NCBI RefSeq assembly: GCF_000512895.1
Contig: NZ_CP007033.1
Span: forward strand, 2,343,001 to 2,407,000
DNA length: 64,000 nucleotides
Origin: Dehalobacter restrictus DSM 9455
GTDB taxonomy: Bacteria; Bacillota; Desulfitobacteriia; Desulfitobacteriales; Syntrophobotulaceae
Reading direction: 5' to 3'
Part shown: piece after piece, positions 8,466 to 17,548 of the stretch
How the letters are laid out: each line of letters starts with the position of its first letter
Position numbering within the stretch: the first letter of the stretch is position 1
Program-made: the position numbers and the translations under genes
Notes under the pieces: generated by a model
The model's database searches: none
What the model was told of the DNA's origin: nothing
What the model saw: the letters and a program-made list of their open reading frames with translations, nothing else

Positions 8466-9302
8466 TTACTTCTCAACAATCTCTGAACTCAATCTTGCAT
8501 AACGGGCTGCAAGCTGTTCTGTCAGATTACTGCCCAGGATTTCTGTGATCAATGGGTTGACCAGGTTTAACAAATAGATCTTGGTCTTTTTGATGACAAG
8601 GTTTGGATCACGGAATTCTTTTTCTATCAGGCAGTTCTCCGTCAAAAGGTACTGGATAAAATCTTTGACTTCAGAGGCCGTTCTTCCTAGCTTGGTACTT
8701 AAATACGACCGAGCCCTGGTGGAAGCAACATAGGGCAGTCTCATCTGCATCTCAGCAATTAATTCGATTCCTATCGGAAAATCATCAACCGGCATATACT
8801 TGGCAGAATCCTTATTGAGAAGATTAAAGAAAACATCCAGACTTTCACAGTAAGGAATCAGCAAGTGATTGATTTTGTCTTTAACACCGATGATTCGGAC
8901 TTCTTTCCCCCAGGCACGGATTCTTCGGATAATAGGCAGGAAATCGCCATCACTTGTAAATAAAAGAAATAGTTCTGCAGATTTCGGTCTGGTCACCAGA
9001 ATTTCCTGAACCTCCAGCATCAGTTCCGTATCCGCCGCATTTGCACGGATTTCGGTGTTCACATAGTTATTTTTCCCATAGACATGACGCGTGAAGATGT
9101 TTTTCTTTTCAAAGGCAGTTTGGGTCCTCCAGAATTCTTCCTTGTCAAAATTCGCATACAAATAGACGGCTTTTAGATCCACTCCAATATGATCCGCATA
9201 GTCCTCCAGGAGCTGAATAAACTCCTCGGGCATCAGCCTGTAGCCGTATTCGTGAAGGCCTTCCCAGATATTTTCGTAATCAACAAATGCTATTGCCTTC
9301 AA
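8466..9302 (-). CDS. NYN-domain (PIN-like) nuclease family protein
   Basis: 278 residues. The N-terminal ~150 residues are a NYN/LabA-type PIN-like fold: acidic residues in AIAFVDYENIWEG, AADTELMLEVQ and TSDGDFLPIIRRIR would bind the metal of an RNase-type active site. The C-terminal ~120 residues (MQMRLPYVASTRARSYLSTKLG, ASEVKDFIQYLL) look like a small helical, winged-helix-like region. The likely role is RNA processing or decay, inferred from the family. It is a single gene flanked by imperfect direct repeats. Confidence 0.8.
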   Translation of the reverse strand: MKAIAFVDYENIWEGLHEYGYRLMPEEFIQLLEDYADHIGVDLKAVYLYANFDKEEFWRTQTAFEKKNIFTRHVYGKNNYVNTEIRANAADTELMLEVQEILVTRPKSAELFLLFTSDGDFLPIIRRIRAWGKEVRIIGVKDKINHLLIPYCESLDVFFNLLNKDSAKYMPVDDFPIGIELIAEMQMRLPYVASTRARSYLSTKLGRTASEVKDFIQYLLTENCLIEKEFRDPNLVIKKTKIYLLNLVNPLITEILGSNLTEQLAARYARLSSEIVEK

Positions 9303-9352
9303 TGAAGATACCCCTTTTGCTCATTGTTCCTCTATCAATATATGTCTGCCTC

Positions 9353-9372
9353 GGACAAGGAGTGACAGGCTT
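9353..9372 (+). repeat. Direct repeat, right copy flanking the NYN gene
   Basis: GGACAAGGAGTGACAGGCTT, 17/20 identical to 8443-8462. It could be target-site or recombination scars, or just two members of a dispersed short repeat. Confidence 0.5.
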
Positions 9373-9413
9373 ATGTTTATCAAAAGTCTATGATTTTCTT
9401 TCTAGAAAAAATA

Positions 9414-9455
9414 AAGTCTTCCCTCAGATTTAAACTCTGAAGGAAGACTTTTTTA
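9414..9455 (-). terminator. Terminator of the formate dehydrogenase operon
   Basis: Long near-perfect hairpin: AAGTCTTCC (9414-9422) pairs with GGAAGACTT (9442-9450), and the CTCAGA/TCTGA inner part also pairs. It is flanked by T runs on both strands, so it could work both ways; it lies 92 bp beyond the fdhA stop codon. Confidence 0.88.
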
Positions 9456-9546
9456 GTCGGTGACAAATTTTTGTATTTTTTGCCTTTCAAGCATATTCTT
9501 TAAATTTACCTTGATGATACAATAATTAGCAACTGCCCGTATTGTT

Positions 9547-12222
9547 TTACTTCGAAATTCTAACTGCACACACCTTGTATTCGTACGTACCCGAGACCTT
9601 ATCGCAAGCTGCGTTCGTCAGAACGTTGACCGGGGAGTCCACATAGTGGAACGTCATGAAGATCATTCCGGGCGGAACTTTGTCCGTTACCCTGACCTTT
9701 GTATCCACTTCACCCCGGCGTGAGGAGACCCTGACCTTCTCACCGTCACAGACATTTAGGTTCCTGGCATCTTCAGGGTTGACCTCGGCGAATTCTTCTG
9801 CCGAATAAGCACTTAACACGTCTGAATAGCGCGTCGAGATGTTATAGTGGCTCAGTTTGCGTCCGGTACTGAGCAGGAAAGGATAATCCTTATCCGGCAG
9901 CTCATCCGAAACTCTGGCTTCAATTGGCATAAACAGCCCATTGCCCCGCGTGCAGCCATCCATATGCAGGATTGGAGTACCCGGATGAGTCTCACAGGTA
10001 ACCGGCCACTGCAGGCCATGCGTTCCGAGACGTTCGTGCGAAATACCCGCGTACTGCGGTGCCAGTGAAGAAACCTCATTCATGATATCTGCCGTCGAAT
10101 GATAGTTGAAATCAGAACCCATTCTATTGGCAATGGCACTGATAATCTGCCAGTCTGGTTTGGCGCCTTCAGCAGGCTCAACCGCTTTATTGACCATTTG
10201 CACGCGGCGTTCGGTATTCGTAAATGTTCCGGTTTTTTCCGCGTAGCTCACGCCGGGAAGCACGACATCGGCCAGTTTGGCTGTCTCGGTAAGGAAGATA
10301 TCCTGGACAACCAGAAAGTCAAGTGCCTGTAGTCCCTTGCGTACATGGTGGGCATCCGCATCCGTTGAAACCGGGTCCTCACCCATGATATACATTGCTT
10401 TCAGCTTCCCTTTAAGAGAGGCTTCAAACATATCCGGGATCATGTACCCTTTGTTCGGGTTTAAAGGTACTCCCCAGACCTTTTCAAATTTGTCTCTTGC
10501 TTTTTCGTCTTCCACTTTCTGATATCCCGGGAAGAAGTTCGGCAGCGCGCCCATATCACAGGCTCCCTGGACATTGTTTTGTCCCCGCAGCGGATTGACG
10601 CCGGAATTTTCTTTGCCAAGATTGCCGGTCAGCATGGCAAGGTTGGCCAGGGACATCACATTGTCCGTACCGGTGATATGCTCGGTAATGCCCAGTGTAT
10701 AGAAGATCTGGGCACTTTCGGCTGTAGCATAGATCTCCGCAGCCTGATAAAGAAGTTCCTCCTGAACCCCGGTAACCCTGCTGACATACTCGGGCGTATA
10801 TTTGGGAAGGATCACCTTCAGTCCTTCATATCCTTCCGTTCTTTTTTCAATAAAGGAACGATCTTCCCATCCCTGATTCAGAATGATATGCATCAGCCCG
10901 TTGACCAGCGTGATGTCTGTTCCGGGCCGCAGCCGCATCCAGACTTCGGCGAACCCGGTCAGCTCGATTCCCCTCGGATCGGCCACAATCAGTCTGCAGC
11001 CGTTGCGTACTGCCTGCTTAATCTTGCCGCCGATGACGGGATGAGCTTCAGTCGTATTGGAACCGATCACAAAAATAACCTTAGAATGCGGTATTTCACC
11101 AATTGAGTTCGTCATAGCTCCCGAGCCAAATGAAGTGGCCAGACCGGCCACAGAGGGAGCGTGTCAGGTCCGGGCGCAATGATCGATGTTATTAGTTCCG
11201 ATCACTGCGCGCATCAGTTTTTGCATCAGGTAATTGTCTTCATTGATACAGCGTGCTGAGCTTAAAGCACCCAGCGAATCAGGGCCATTTTCGGCCTTGA
11301 TTGCCGTGAATTTCTCTGCGATAAGATCAAGGGCTTCATCCCAGTCCGCTTCGACCAGTTCACCGTCTTTTCTGATCAACGGAGCTTGCAGGCGGTTCGG
11401 ACTGTGGATCGTATCATATCCAAACCGTCCTTTCACACACAGTGCCCTGCCATTAACCGGTGCATCGGAACTGGAGGTTACTCCGATCACTTTGCCGTCC
11501 TTGACGTTCAGGTCAAAATTGCAACCTGTTCCGCAGTAAGGACACGTGGTCCGAACTTTTTTGATTTCCCAGGGACGTCCTTTGCCGATCATTTGTTTTT
11601 CAGTCAGTGCGCCAACCGGACAAACGGCCAGACATGAGCCGCAGAATACACAATCCGAGTCACCGTACGGCAGGTTAAAAGCAGGTGAGACCTGAGTTTC
11701 AAAACCGCGTTTGGAATAGTCTAGAACATTATTGACCTGAATCTCGGCACAAGCCCTTACGCATTTGCCGCATAAAATGCATTTATTCATATCCCGAAAA
11801 ATGAACGGATTGCTGTCGTCCGGGTCAGAGCAGCGTTTCTCTCCCTGAAAAGTATTTCCTTTAACCTGATATTCATAAGCATAACGGGAAAGATCGCAGT
11901 TGCCCATCTTTTCGCAGGTTAGGCAGTCAATATCATGGTTCGCTAAAATCAATTCCAGGATAGTTCTGCGGGCTTCCCTAATTTCCGGTGTTGAAGTCCT
12001 TACGACCATCCCCTGTTGTACTTCCATCGTACATGCTGTAGCCAGGTTTCGCATGCCTTCTACTTCGACCATGCACAACCTGCAAGCGCCCCAGTTGGTC
12101 AGTTCGGGAGCATGGCACAGTGTCGGAACAGAAATCCCGTTTTTCCGGCAAGCTTCCAAAATCGTAGATTTTGCTGAGGCCAATACAGTTTTTCCGTCAA
12201 TTTGGAGTTGAACCTTTTCCAC
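9547..12222 (-). CDS. fdhA: Selenocysteine-containing formate dehydrogenase catalytic subunit
   Basis: Two adjoining frames form one 891-residue protein if the TGA at 11166-11164 is read as selenocysteine (Sec353). The context DHCART-U-HAPSVAGLATSFGSGAM matches the Sec site of FdhA/FdhF. Order: 2Fe-2S domain (CHAPELTNWGACRLC), His-Cys3 4Fe-4S segment (HDIDCLTCEKMGNC), two ferredoxin-type 4Fe-4S motifs (CILCGKCVRAC, CVFCGSCLAVC), the catalytic 4Fe-4S motif (CPYCGTGC), the pterin domains and a C-terminal cofactor-binding domain. It oxidises formate or reduces CO2 at a Mo/W-bis-pterin and exchanges electrons with the NuoEF-like subunits upstream. No signal peptide, so cytoplasmic. Confidence 0.93.
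11117..11166 (-). promoter_or_regulatory. Bacterial SECIS element of fdhA
   Basis: On the coding (minus) strand, after the UGA (11166-11164), GTGGCC (11151-11146) and GGCCAC (11140-11135) form a 6-bp stem closing a GGUCU loop, the loop wording used by the E. coli fdhF SECIS. The loop starts 19 nt beyond the UGA. A lower stem GCTCCC/GGGAGC (11160-11155 with 11122-11117) can extend it. SelB would bind here. No sel genes are in the window. Confidence 0.88.
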
Positions 12223-12337
12223 ACTCTCACTCCTTTTTCACTTTTCATCCAAGCAAACAATACAAATCACTCGACATTCAAATAAACGAATACCAGATCA
12301 GCCATTCTTAGGCTTATCTGGATAGCCATTTGAAATA

Positions 12338-14284
12338 CTAAGCTAAGCTAATTGCATTAAATTTGCATTTTTTCAGACAAGCCCCGCATTTAATGCATTT
12401 CTGCGTATCGATCACATAGGGTGTCTCTTTATCCCCGGTGATGCAGCCGACCGGACAAACTTTGGAACATTGCCCGCAGCGCTTGCATTTTTCATTGTCG
12501 ACCGTATATTCCATCAGCGCGGTACAGGCATGTGCCGGACACCGTTTCTCAAAGATATGGGCTTCATATTCGTGACGGAAATAGCGCAGTGTCGCGAGCA
12601 GCGGATTCGGGGCTGTCTGACCAAGACCACACAGTGATGTCCGTTTGATAACTTTGGCCAGATTTTCCAGCGTATTCAGGTCCTCAGCTTGCCCCTCACC
12701 CTTGGTGATCCGAACCAAGATTTCCAGAAGCCGCTTCGTTCCTTCCCGGCAGGGTGTACACTTGCCGCAGGATTCCTTCTGGGTAAAGCTTAAGAAAAAA
12801 CGGGCAATATCGACCATACATGTTGTATTATCAAGGATAACCAGTCCGCCTGAGCCAACCATTGCTCCTGCGGCGGTCAGATTATCATAGTCGACTTCAA
12901 TATCCAGCATTTCCTCGGGCAGACAGCCTCCGGAGGGCCCCCCGATCTGAACAGCCTTAAATTGGTTCCCGTCCTTGATCCCGCCACCGATATCAAAGAT
13001 GATGTCCCTCAGCGTGATCCCCATCGGCACTTCCACCAGGCCGGTGTTATTGACCTTGCCGGTCAGAGCAAATATCTTGGTGCCTTTGCTTTTTTCAGTG
13101 CCGAATTGCGTATACCAGTCTGTGCCATTCCGTAAAATATACGGTACATTGGCCCAAGTCTCGACGTTGTTGATATTGGTCGGTTTCCCCCAGAGACCTT
13201 TGACGGCAGGGTAAGGAGGCCTGACCGTCGGCATCCCGCGCTTGCCTTCGATGGAAACAATCAGGGCCGTCTCCTCGCCGCAGACAAAAGCGCCTGCACC
13301 GGCTTTGATCTTTAGTTTGAAGTTAAATCCGGAATTCAGGATGTTATTGCCCAGTAATCCGTTTTCCTCAGCCTGGGCAATCGCGGTTTTAAGCCTGTCG
13401 ATCGCGAGCGGATACTCGGCCCGGCAGTAGATATAACCCTCGTCAGCGCCAATCGCGTAAGCTCCGATCAGCATTCCTTCAATCACCGCATGCGGGTCTC
13501 CTTCAAGAACGCCCCTGTCCATGAACGCACCGGGGTCTCCCTCATCGGCGTTGCAGATCACATATTTTTTGGTGCCCTCTGACTGGCGGCATAGACTCCA
13601 TTTAAGCCCTGTCGGAAAACCTGCACCTCCGCGGCCTCTCAATCCTGATTTTTTGACTTCCTCCACAACCTCGTCCGGGCTCATGGTTTGAATCGCTTTG
13701 GCCAAACCCTTGTAGCCGTCTTTAGCGAGATAATGGCTGATTTCCTCCGGGTCGATCTTGCCGCAGTTATCAAGGATGATCCGTTTCTGTTTGGCAAATA
13801 AATTCACGGTCTCAAAATTTGCCGCGAGTTTCCCCGATACCGGATCCTCGTAAAGAAGTCTTTCAACTTTTTCATCACGTATAATATCTTTTTCGATGAT
13901 TTCGGAAATGTCCTCCGCTTTAACCTTCGTATAAAAAGTCTTGTCCGGTTCAATGATCACGGTTGGCCCTTGTTCGCAAAAACCATGACAGCCCGTAGAG
14001 CGGACGTCAGCCGTATGAATGCCCCTTTCAGCCAATCCTTCCCTGAGTAGATCGATTAATGTCTGGGAACCCGAAGAAAAGCATCCTGTTCCATTGCAGA
14101 CCAGAACCTGCTTATTTTTTCTGTCTGGTTCCAGGATCAAAGACATCAGTTTCTGCCTCTGCTGTTTGCAGGAAACATCGTCATGGCACAACGGCCCTTC
14201 CGCCCTGCATTGAACATAATCGGAACAGGGAGTGGATGCTGTATGATGACATTTTTCACAACACGGGTTCGCTAAAACCTTCAT
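12338..14284 (-). CDS. NuoF-like NADH/FMN subunit of the formate dehydrogenase complex
   Basis: 648 residues. A Cys/His-rich head (seven Cys in the first ~40 residues) is followed by a thioredoxin-like 2Fe-2S region (CNGTGC...STGCHGFC), the FMN/NADH-binding NuoF core (SGLRGRGGAGFPTGLKWS), an SLBB segment, a 4Fe-4S motif (ESCGKCTPCREG plus CGLGQ) and two C-terminal ferredoxin clusters (CKRCGQCSKVCPVG, CIKCGACLKKC). This is the HydB-type architecture of electron-bifurcating complexes. It passes electrons between NAD(H), possibly ferredoxin, and FdhA. It lies between the NuoE-like gene and fdhA. Confidence 0.92.
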   Translation of the reverse strand: MKVLANPCCEKCHHTASTPCSDYVQCRAEGPLCHDDVSCKQQRQKLMSLILEPDRKNKQVLVCNGTGCFSSGSQTLIDLLREGLAERGIHTADVRSTGCHGFCEQGPTVIIEPDKTFYTKVKAEDISEIIEKDIIRDEKVERLLYEDPVSGKLAANFETVNLFAKQKRIILDNCGKIDPEEISHYLAKDGYKGLAKAIQTMSPDEVVEEVKKSGLRGRGGAGFPTGLKWSLCRQSEGTKKYVICNADEGDPGAFMDRGVLEGDPHAVIEGMLIGAYAIGADEGYIYCRAEYPLAIDRLKTAIAQAEENGLLGNNILNSGFNFKLKIKAGAGAFVCGEETALIVSIEGKRGMPTVRPPYPAVKGLWGKPTNINNVETWANVPYILRNGTDWYTQFGTEKSKGTKIFALTGKVNNTGLVEVPMGITLRDIIFDIGGGIKDGNQFKAVQIGGPSGGCLPEEMLDIEVDYDNLTAAGAMVGSGGLVILDNTTCMVDIARFFLSFTQKESCGKCTPCREGTKRLLEILVRITKGEGQAEDLNTLENLAKVIKRTSLCGLGQTAPNPLLATLRYFRHEYEAHIFEKRCPAHACTALMEYTVDNEKCKRCGQCSKVCPVGCITGDKETPYVIDTQKCIKCGACLKKCKFNAISLA

Positions 14285-14297
14285 CGTTTCCCCTCCC

Positions 14298-14795
14298 TTA
14301 TTTAAATCTTTTCAGAATATCCGACACCAGGCCGGAATTCATATTCCCAAAAACCTGACCGTTGATGGTCATGACAGGAGCCAGGCCACAGGCTCCAATA
14401 CAAGCAACGGTTTCCAACGTGAATCTTTGATCAGCGGTAGTCTCTCCGGCAACAATTGCGAGTTCACGTTCAATCTCAGAAAGTACTTTCTGAGCGCCCC
14501 TGACGTGACAGGCCGTTCCCATACAAACCCGGATCAAATTACGGCCTGTTGGTTTCAGTCTGAACTGAGCATAGAAAGTAACGACGCCAAATACTTTTGC
14601 CTCAGGAATCTTCAGTCCTTTGGCAATGGCCCGCATGACGGCCTCAGGAAGATAACCATACACTTCCTGAGCTTCCTGGAGAACCGGAATAAGAGCACCA
14701 TCATGACCCTGATAAGCAGAGAGGATCTCATTCAGCCTGTGTTGGTTGGAATCAGCAAATACTGCCTCTTGTTTGGAGTCACAACACTTACACAT
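14298..14795 (-). CDS. NuoE-like 2Fe-2S subunit of the formate dehydrogenase complex
   Basis: 165 residues from the ATG at 14795, which has AAGGAGAG just upstream (a longer frame from 14846 overlaps the preceding gene). Thioredoxin-like 2Fe-2S ligands are visible as CMGTACHVRG and CIGACGLAP. The N-terminus MCKCCDSKQEA is Cys-rich like that of the next gene. It is the first of three consecutive subunit genes (NuoE-, NuoF-, FdhA-like) separated by 13 and 115 bp. Confidence 0.93.
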   Translation of the reverse strand: MCKCCDSKQEAVFADSNQHRLNEILSAYQGHDGALIPVLQEAQEVYGYLPEAVMRAIAKGLKIPEAKVFGVVTFYAQFRLKPTGRNLIRVCMGTACHVRGAQKVLSEIERELAIVAGETTADQRFTLETVACIGACGLAPVMTINGQVFGNMNSGLVSDILKRFK

Positions 14796-14835
14796 ATTCA
14801 CTCTCCTTAAATTGTCATAATCTTCGCAAATATGA

Positions 14836-15411
14836 TTATGGAACATAGATTACACCATTTTCTGTAAGCAGTAAAGACATTTTAAAATCGTGATCGTCTG
14901 CTGCAATTTTTTCAACCAGCTGACAATCGTACGCCAAACCGACGATGCAGACGTCTTTCCTTAATTGAGGCAGAAAACGGTCATAAAAGCCTTTGCCAAA
15001 ACCAATCCTTTCGCCTTGCCTGTCGAATACGACACCCGGAACTAGAATCAGATCAATTTCTTCTGGGGATACCGGATGCAAGCGGTCGGGACGCGGCTCT
15101 CTGATCCCAAAATTCCCTGACTGCACATCATTTTTAACATTTCTGATCTCACACGGAATGATGGTTTCCCCCTGACATAACGGAATGATCAGCTTTTTTC
15201 GTGCTTTGAGCGTTTCTTCGGCAACCTCGGTAGTTTCTGCTTCATCCCAATAATTTAAGTACATCATAATTATCTCAGCGTTCTGATAATCTGGCAAAGA
15301 CATTATATTCCTCTGAATCCGATCATTTTTTTGCCTACGTTCATCAGCTGTCATGACCCTCCTGATTTGAAGAACTTTTTTTCGAAATAAATCTTTTTCT
15401 TTTTCGTTCAC
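14836..15411 (-). CDS. 5-formyltetrahydrofolate cyclo-ligase
   Basis: 191 residues. Motifs: basic N-terminal FRKKVLQIRR, the central LILVPGVVFDRQGERIGFGKGFYDRFL and C-terminal DHDFKMSLLLTENG. It converts 5-formyl-THF to methenyl-THF using ATP. The longest frame starts at an ATG at 15432, but AGGAGG lies inside that extension, eight bases before a GTG at 15411 (VNEKEKD), which is the better start. It sits 40 bp upstream of the formate dehydrogenase genes in the same direction, linking formate and folate one-carbon flow. Confidence 0.92.
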   Translation of the reverse strand: MNEKEKDLFRKKVLQIRRVMTADERRQKNDRIQRNIMSLPDYQNAEIIMMYLNYWDEAETTEVAEETLKARKKLIIPLCQGETIIPCEIRNVKNDVQSGNFGIREPRPDRLHPVSPEEIDLILVPGVVFDRQGERIGFGKGFYDRFLPQLRKDVCIVGLAYDCQLVEKIAADDHDFKMSLLLTENGVIYVP

Positions 15412-15756
15412 GTTCTGCTTCCTCCTGGTCATATGTCTGCATTATAGAGCAAAATTAATCAAATTTTCGACATTAATCACTTCTAAAATTGCAATTTCCT
15501 AACAATGATGTTCGTTTAGCATTTTTCTCCTAAGAAATTATCCCCATCCGCAGTAGCCAAAGAACAAGTTTTTTCATGGTTTATCCACATTATCCACAAT
15601 CGTTGTGGATAAATATTGCATCCTATGTTTTTCTAATACCTATTCTTTTTTGTCGATTTTTTTACCATAATAAATAAAAAATATAAAGTTTTTGATAATT
15701 TTGATAATTATTAATGAATAATTGAATATAAACTGATGTAACTGCGTCCTCCAATT
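15412..15756. other. Gene-free region with a DnaA-box cluster and AT-rich tract
   Basis: Two perfect DnaA boxes TTATCCACA lie back to back (15581-15589, 15590-15598), a third is inverted (15604-15612), and a one-mismatch box TTATCCCCA is at 15538-15546. The inner pair forms TTATCCACAA-TCG-TTGTGGATAA. From ~15625 to 15735 the sequence is very AT-rich (runs of T and AAT), like a DNA unwinding element. No protein or RNA gene is seen. The promoter of the minus-strand formate operon is presumably also here. Confidence 0.7.
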
Positions 15757-16776
15757 TTACAGATTTAAGCCAGGAACTGCATTTAACTTCCATGAAGCAT
15801 AATCATCATTCATAAAGCGATAATAACCGGCCAGTGCAATCATCGCACCATTGTCGGTACAGTATATCGGCGAAGGATAAACAAAAGAGATCCCGCGGTG
15901 ATCCAGTTCCTGCTGCAGCGCTTGCCGCAAATTGCTGTTTGCTGCAACCCCGCCGGCCAGGGCCAAGGTCTTAACCGGATATTTTTCCAAGGCCCGGAGG
16001 GTTTTCTGCACAAGCACCTCCACAACGGCAGCCTGGAAAGAAGCTGCCAGGTCGGCAGTATTCAAAACTTCGCCCTTCATCCGGGCACTGTTTAAGGTAT
16101 TAAGAACTGAGGACTTTAACCCGCTGAAACTAAAATCAAAGCTCCCGGTCTCCAGCATCGCTCTGGGAAAATCAAAAGCTGCTGCGTTTCCTTCGAAAGC
16201 AGCTTTCTGGATATTCGGACCGCCCGGATATCCAAATCCGAGCGCCCGGGCTACTTTGTCAAAGGCTTCCCCGGCAGCATCATCCCTGGTTCTGCCGATC
16301 ACTTCATAGTCTAGATGCCCCCTAAAAATAATCAGATTGGTATGTCCGCCGGATGCCAAAAGCGCCAGCAGCGGGAAACGTAAGTCCGGATGCTCCAAGA
16401 AATTGGCATAAACATGCCCCTCCAGATGGTTGACGCCGATTAAAGGAATGTCTGCTGCATAGGCCATGGCTTTGGCAGCAGATACTCCCACCAGGAGAGA
16501 CCCTACCAGCCCCGGGCCGTACGTCACTGCAACCGCAGAAAGATCTTTGAATCCCATACCTGCTTGTCCGAGGGCCTCTGCAACTACCTGGCTGATATGC
16601 AGACAGTGTTCCCGTGATGCTATTTCCGGGACAACGCCGCCATACTTTTGATGGGTCCCAATCTGAGATGAGATGATGTGGCTTTTTAAATCCGTGCCGT
16701 TGGCTAGGACTGCCGCCGACGTCTCATCACAACTCGTTTCAATACCTAAGATTATTACATTCTTGTTATTGTCCAC
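15757..16776 (-). CDS. tsaD: tRNA N6-adenosine threonylcarbamoyltransferase TsaD
   Basis: 339 residues from a GTG at 16776 with GGAGG seven bases upstream; the longer frame reads through this Shine-Dalgarno (WRS codons). The start NVIILGIETSCDETSAAVL, the metal motif NHLEGH and LALAGGVAANSNLR are diagnostic ASKHA-fold TsaD features. TsaD transfers threonylcarbamoyl to A37 of ANN-decoding tRNAs, working with TsaB and TsaE, both encoded just upstream. Confidence 0.96.
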   Translation of the reverse strand: MDNNKNVIILGIETSCDETSAAVLANGTDLKSHIISSQIGTHQKYGGVVPEIASREHCLHISQVVAEALGQAGMGFKDLSAVAVTYGPGLVGSLLVGVSAAKAMAYAADIPLIGVNHLEGHVYANFLEHPDLRFPLLALLASGGHTNLIIFRGHLDYEVIGRTRDDAAGEAFDKVARALGFGYPGGPNIQKAAFEGNAAAFDFPRAMLETGSFDFSFSGLKSSVLNTLNSARMKGEVLNTADLAASFQAAVVEVLVQKTLRALEKYPVKTLALAGGVAANSNLRQALQQELDHRGISFVYPSPIYCTDNGAMIALAGYYRFMNDDYASWKLNAVPGLNL

Positions 16777-16989
16777 AATACTCCTCCAACGAGACCAGTT
16801 AAGTACCCGTAAATCCTTAATTTTTAATTCTAAGGTTAACAAATCTAGTACAGCAATTTCTAAATAACATTAGTAGCTTGCACTAGCTGCAGACTAAGTC
16901 TCCGGAATGGATGGCCAACGCCAAGCGGAGCACGATACGAAGTGCGGCTTTTTGACGGCAAAGGATAACGCAATTTACTAATCGATCTA

Positions 16990-17475
16990 CTAGAGACTGG
17001 CCCACATAATCAGTGCATCCTCCTGGTTGTCGGAATAGTACCCTTTGCGTACTCCGGCGGCCTTAAAACCTAATTTCTCATACAGATTCCGCGCCGCCTG
17101 ATTGGATACCCGGACTTCCAGTGTAAACCGCAGCACGCCTTTGGCAATCATCTGATAAATCACGTTTTTCATAAGGTATTCACCCCAGCCCTTACCGCGG
17201 CATCCTGGCCAGATTGCAACATTTGTAATATGGCCCTCTCCCATGACGATCCAAAGCCCTATATAGCCAATAACCTTGTGATCCAGCTCTAGGCAAAAAT
17301 AATTGGCTAAAACATTATTTTTCAGTTCTGATGTAAAGGACTCCGTTGTCCATGGCGTGGCAAACGATACTTCCTCAATCGCCACAATGGATGGGATATC
17401 CTCAAGCTGCATAGGACGAACGATAACCTCCGCCTCAGGTTCCCTATTCTGTTCGGCCTGACCTCTTTTTAACAT
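16990..17475 (-). CDS. rimI: Ribosomal protein S18 alanine N-acetyltransferase RimI
   Basis: 161 residues from the ATG at 17475 (AGGTGAT upstream). GNAT fold with VRPMQLEDIPSIVAIEEVSF, the acetyl-CoA loop WPGCRGKGWGEYLM and LEVRVSNQAARNLYEKLGF, typical of RimI. It lies between tsaB and tsaD, the standard Firmicute order tsaE-tsaB-rimI-tsaD. Confidence 0.93.
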   Translation of the reverse strand: MLKRGQAEQNREPEAEVIVRPMQLEDIPSIVAIEEVSFATPWTTESFTSELKNNVLANYFCLELDHKVIGYIGLWIVMGEGHITNVAIWPGCRGKGWGEYLMKNVIYQMIAKGVLRFTLEVRVSNQAARNLYEKLGFKAAGVRKGYYSDNQEDALIMWASL

Positions 17476-17548
17476 TTTTATCACCTGAATATCAGTATTC
17501 TTTTTAATGATGGTTCAGAATTATAGTATGTTGAGAATACCAATATGA

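Noticed and set aside
11164..11166. Stop codon or frameshift splitting fdhA into two genes
   Set aside because: The frame is the same on both sides, the position is the known selenocysteine site and a SECIS hairpin follows.
15538..15735. The chromosomal origin oriC
   Set aside because: No dnaA/dnaN/rpmH/gyr neighbours and no strand-bias switch; kept only as a DnaA-box cluster worth checking.
16843..16989. A small gene or terminator between rimI and tsaD
   Set aside because: Short complementary segments exist but no hairpin with a T run and no frame with an RBS.
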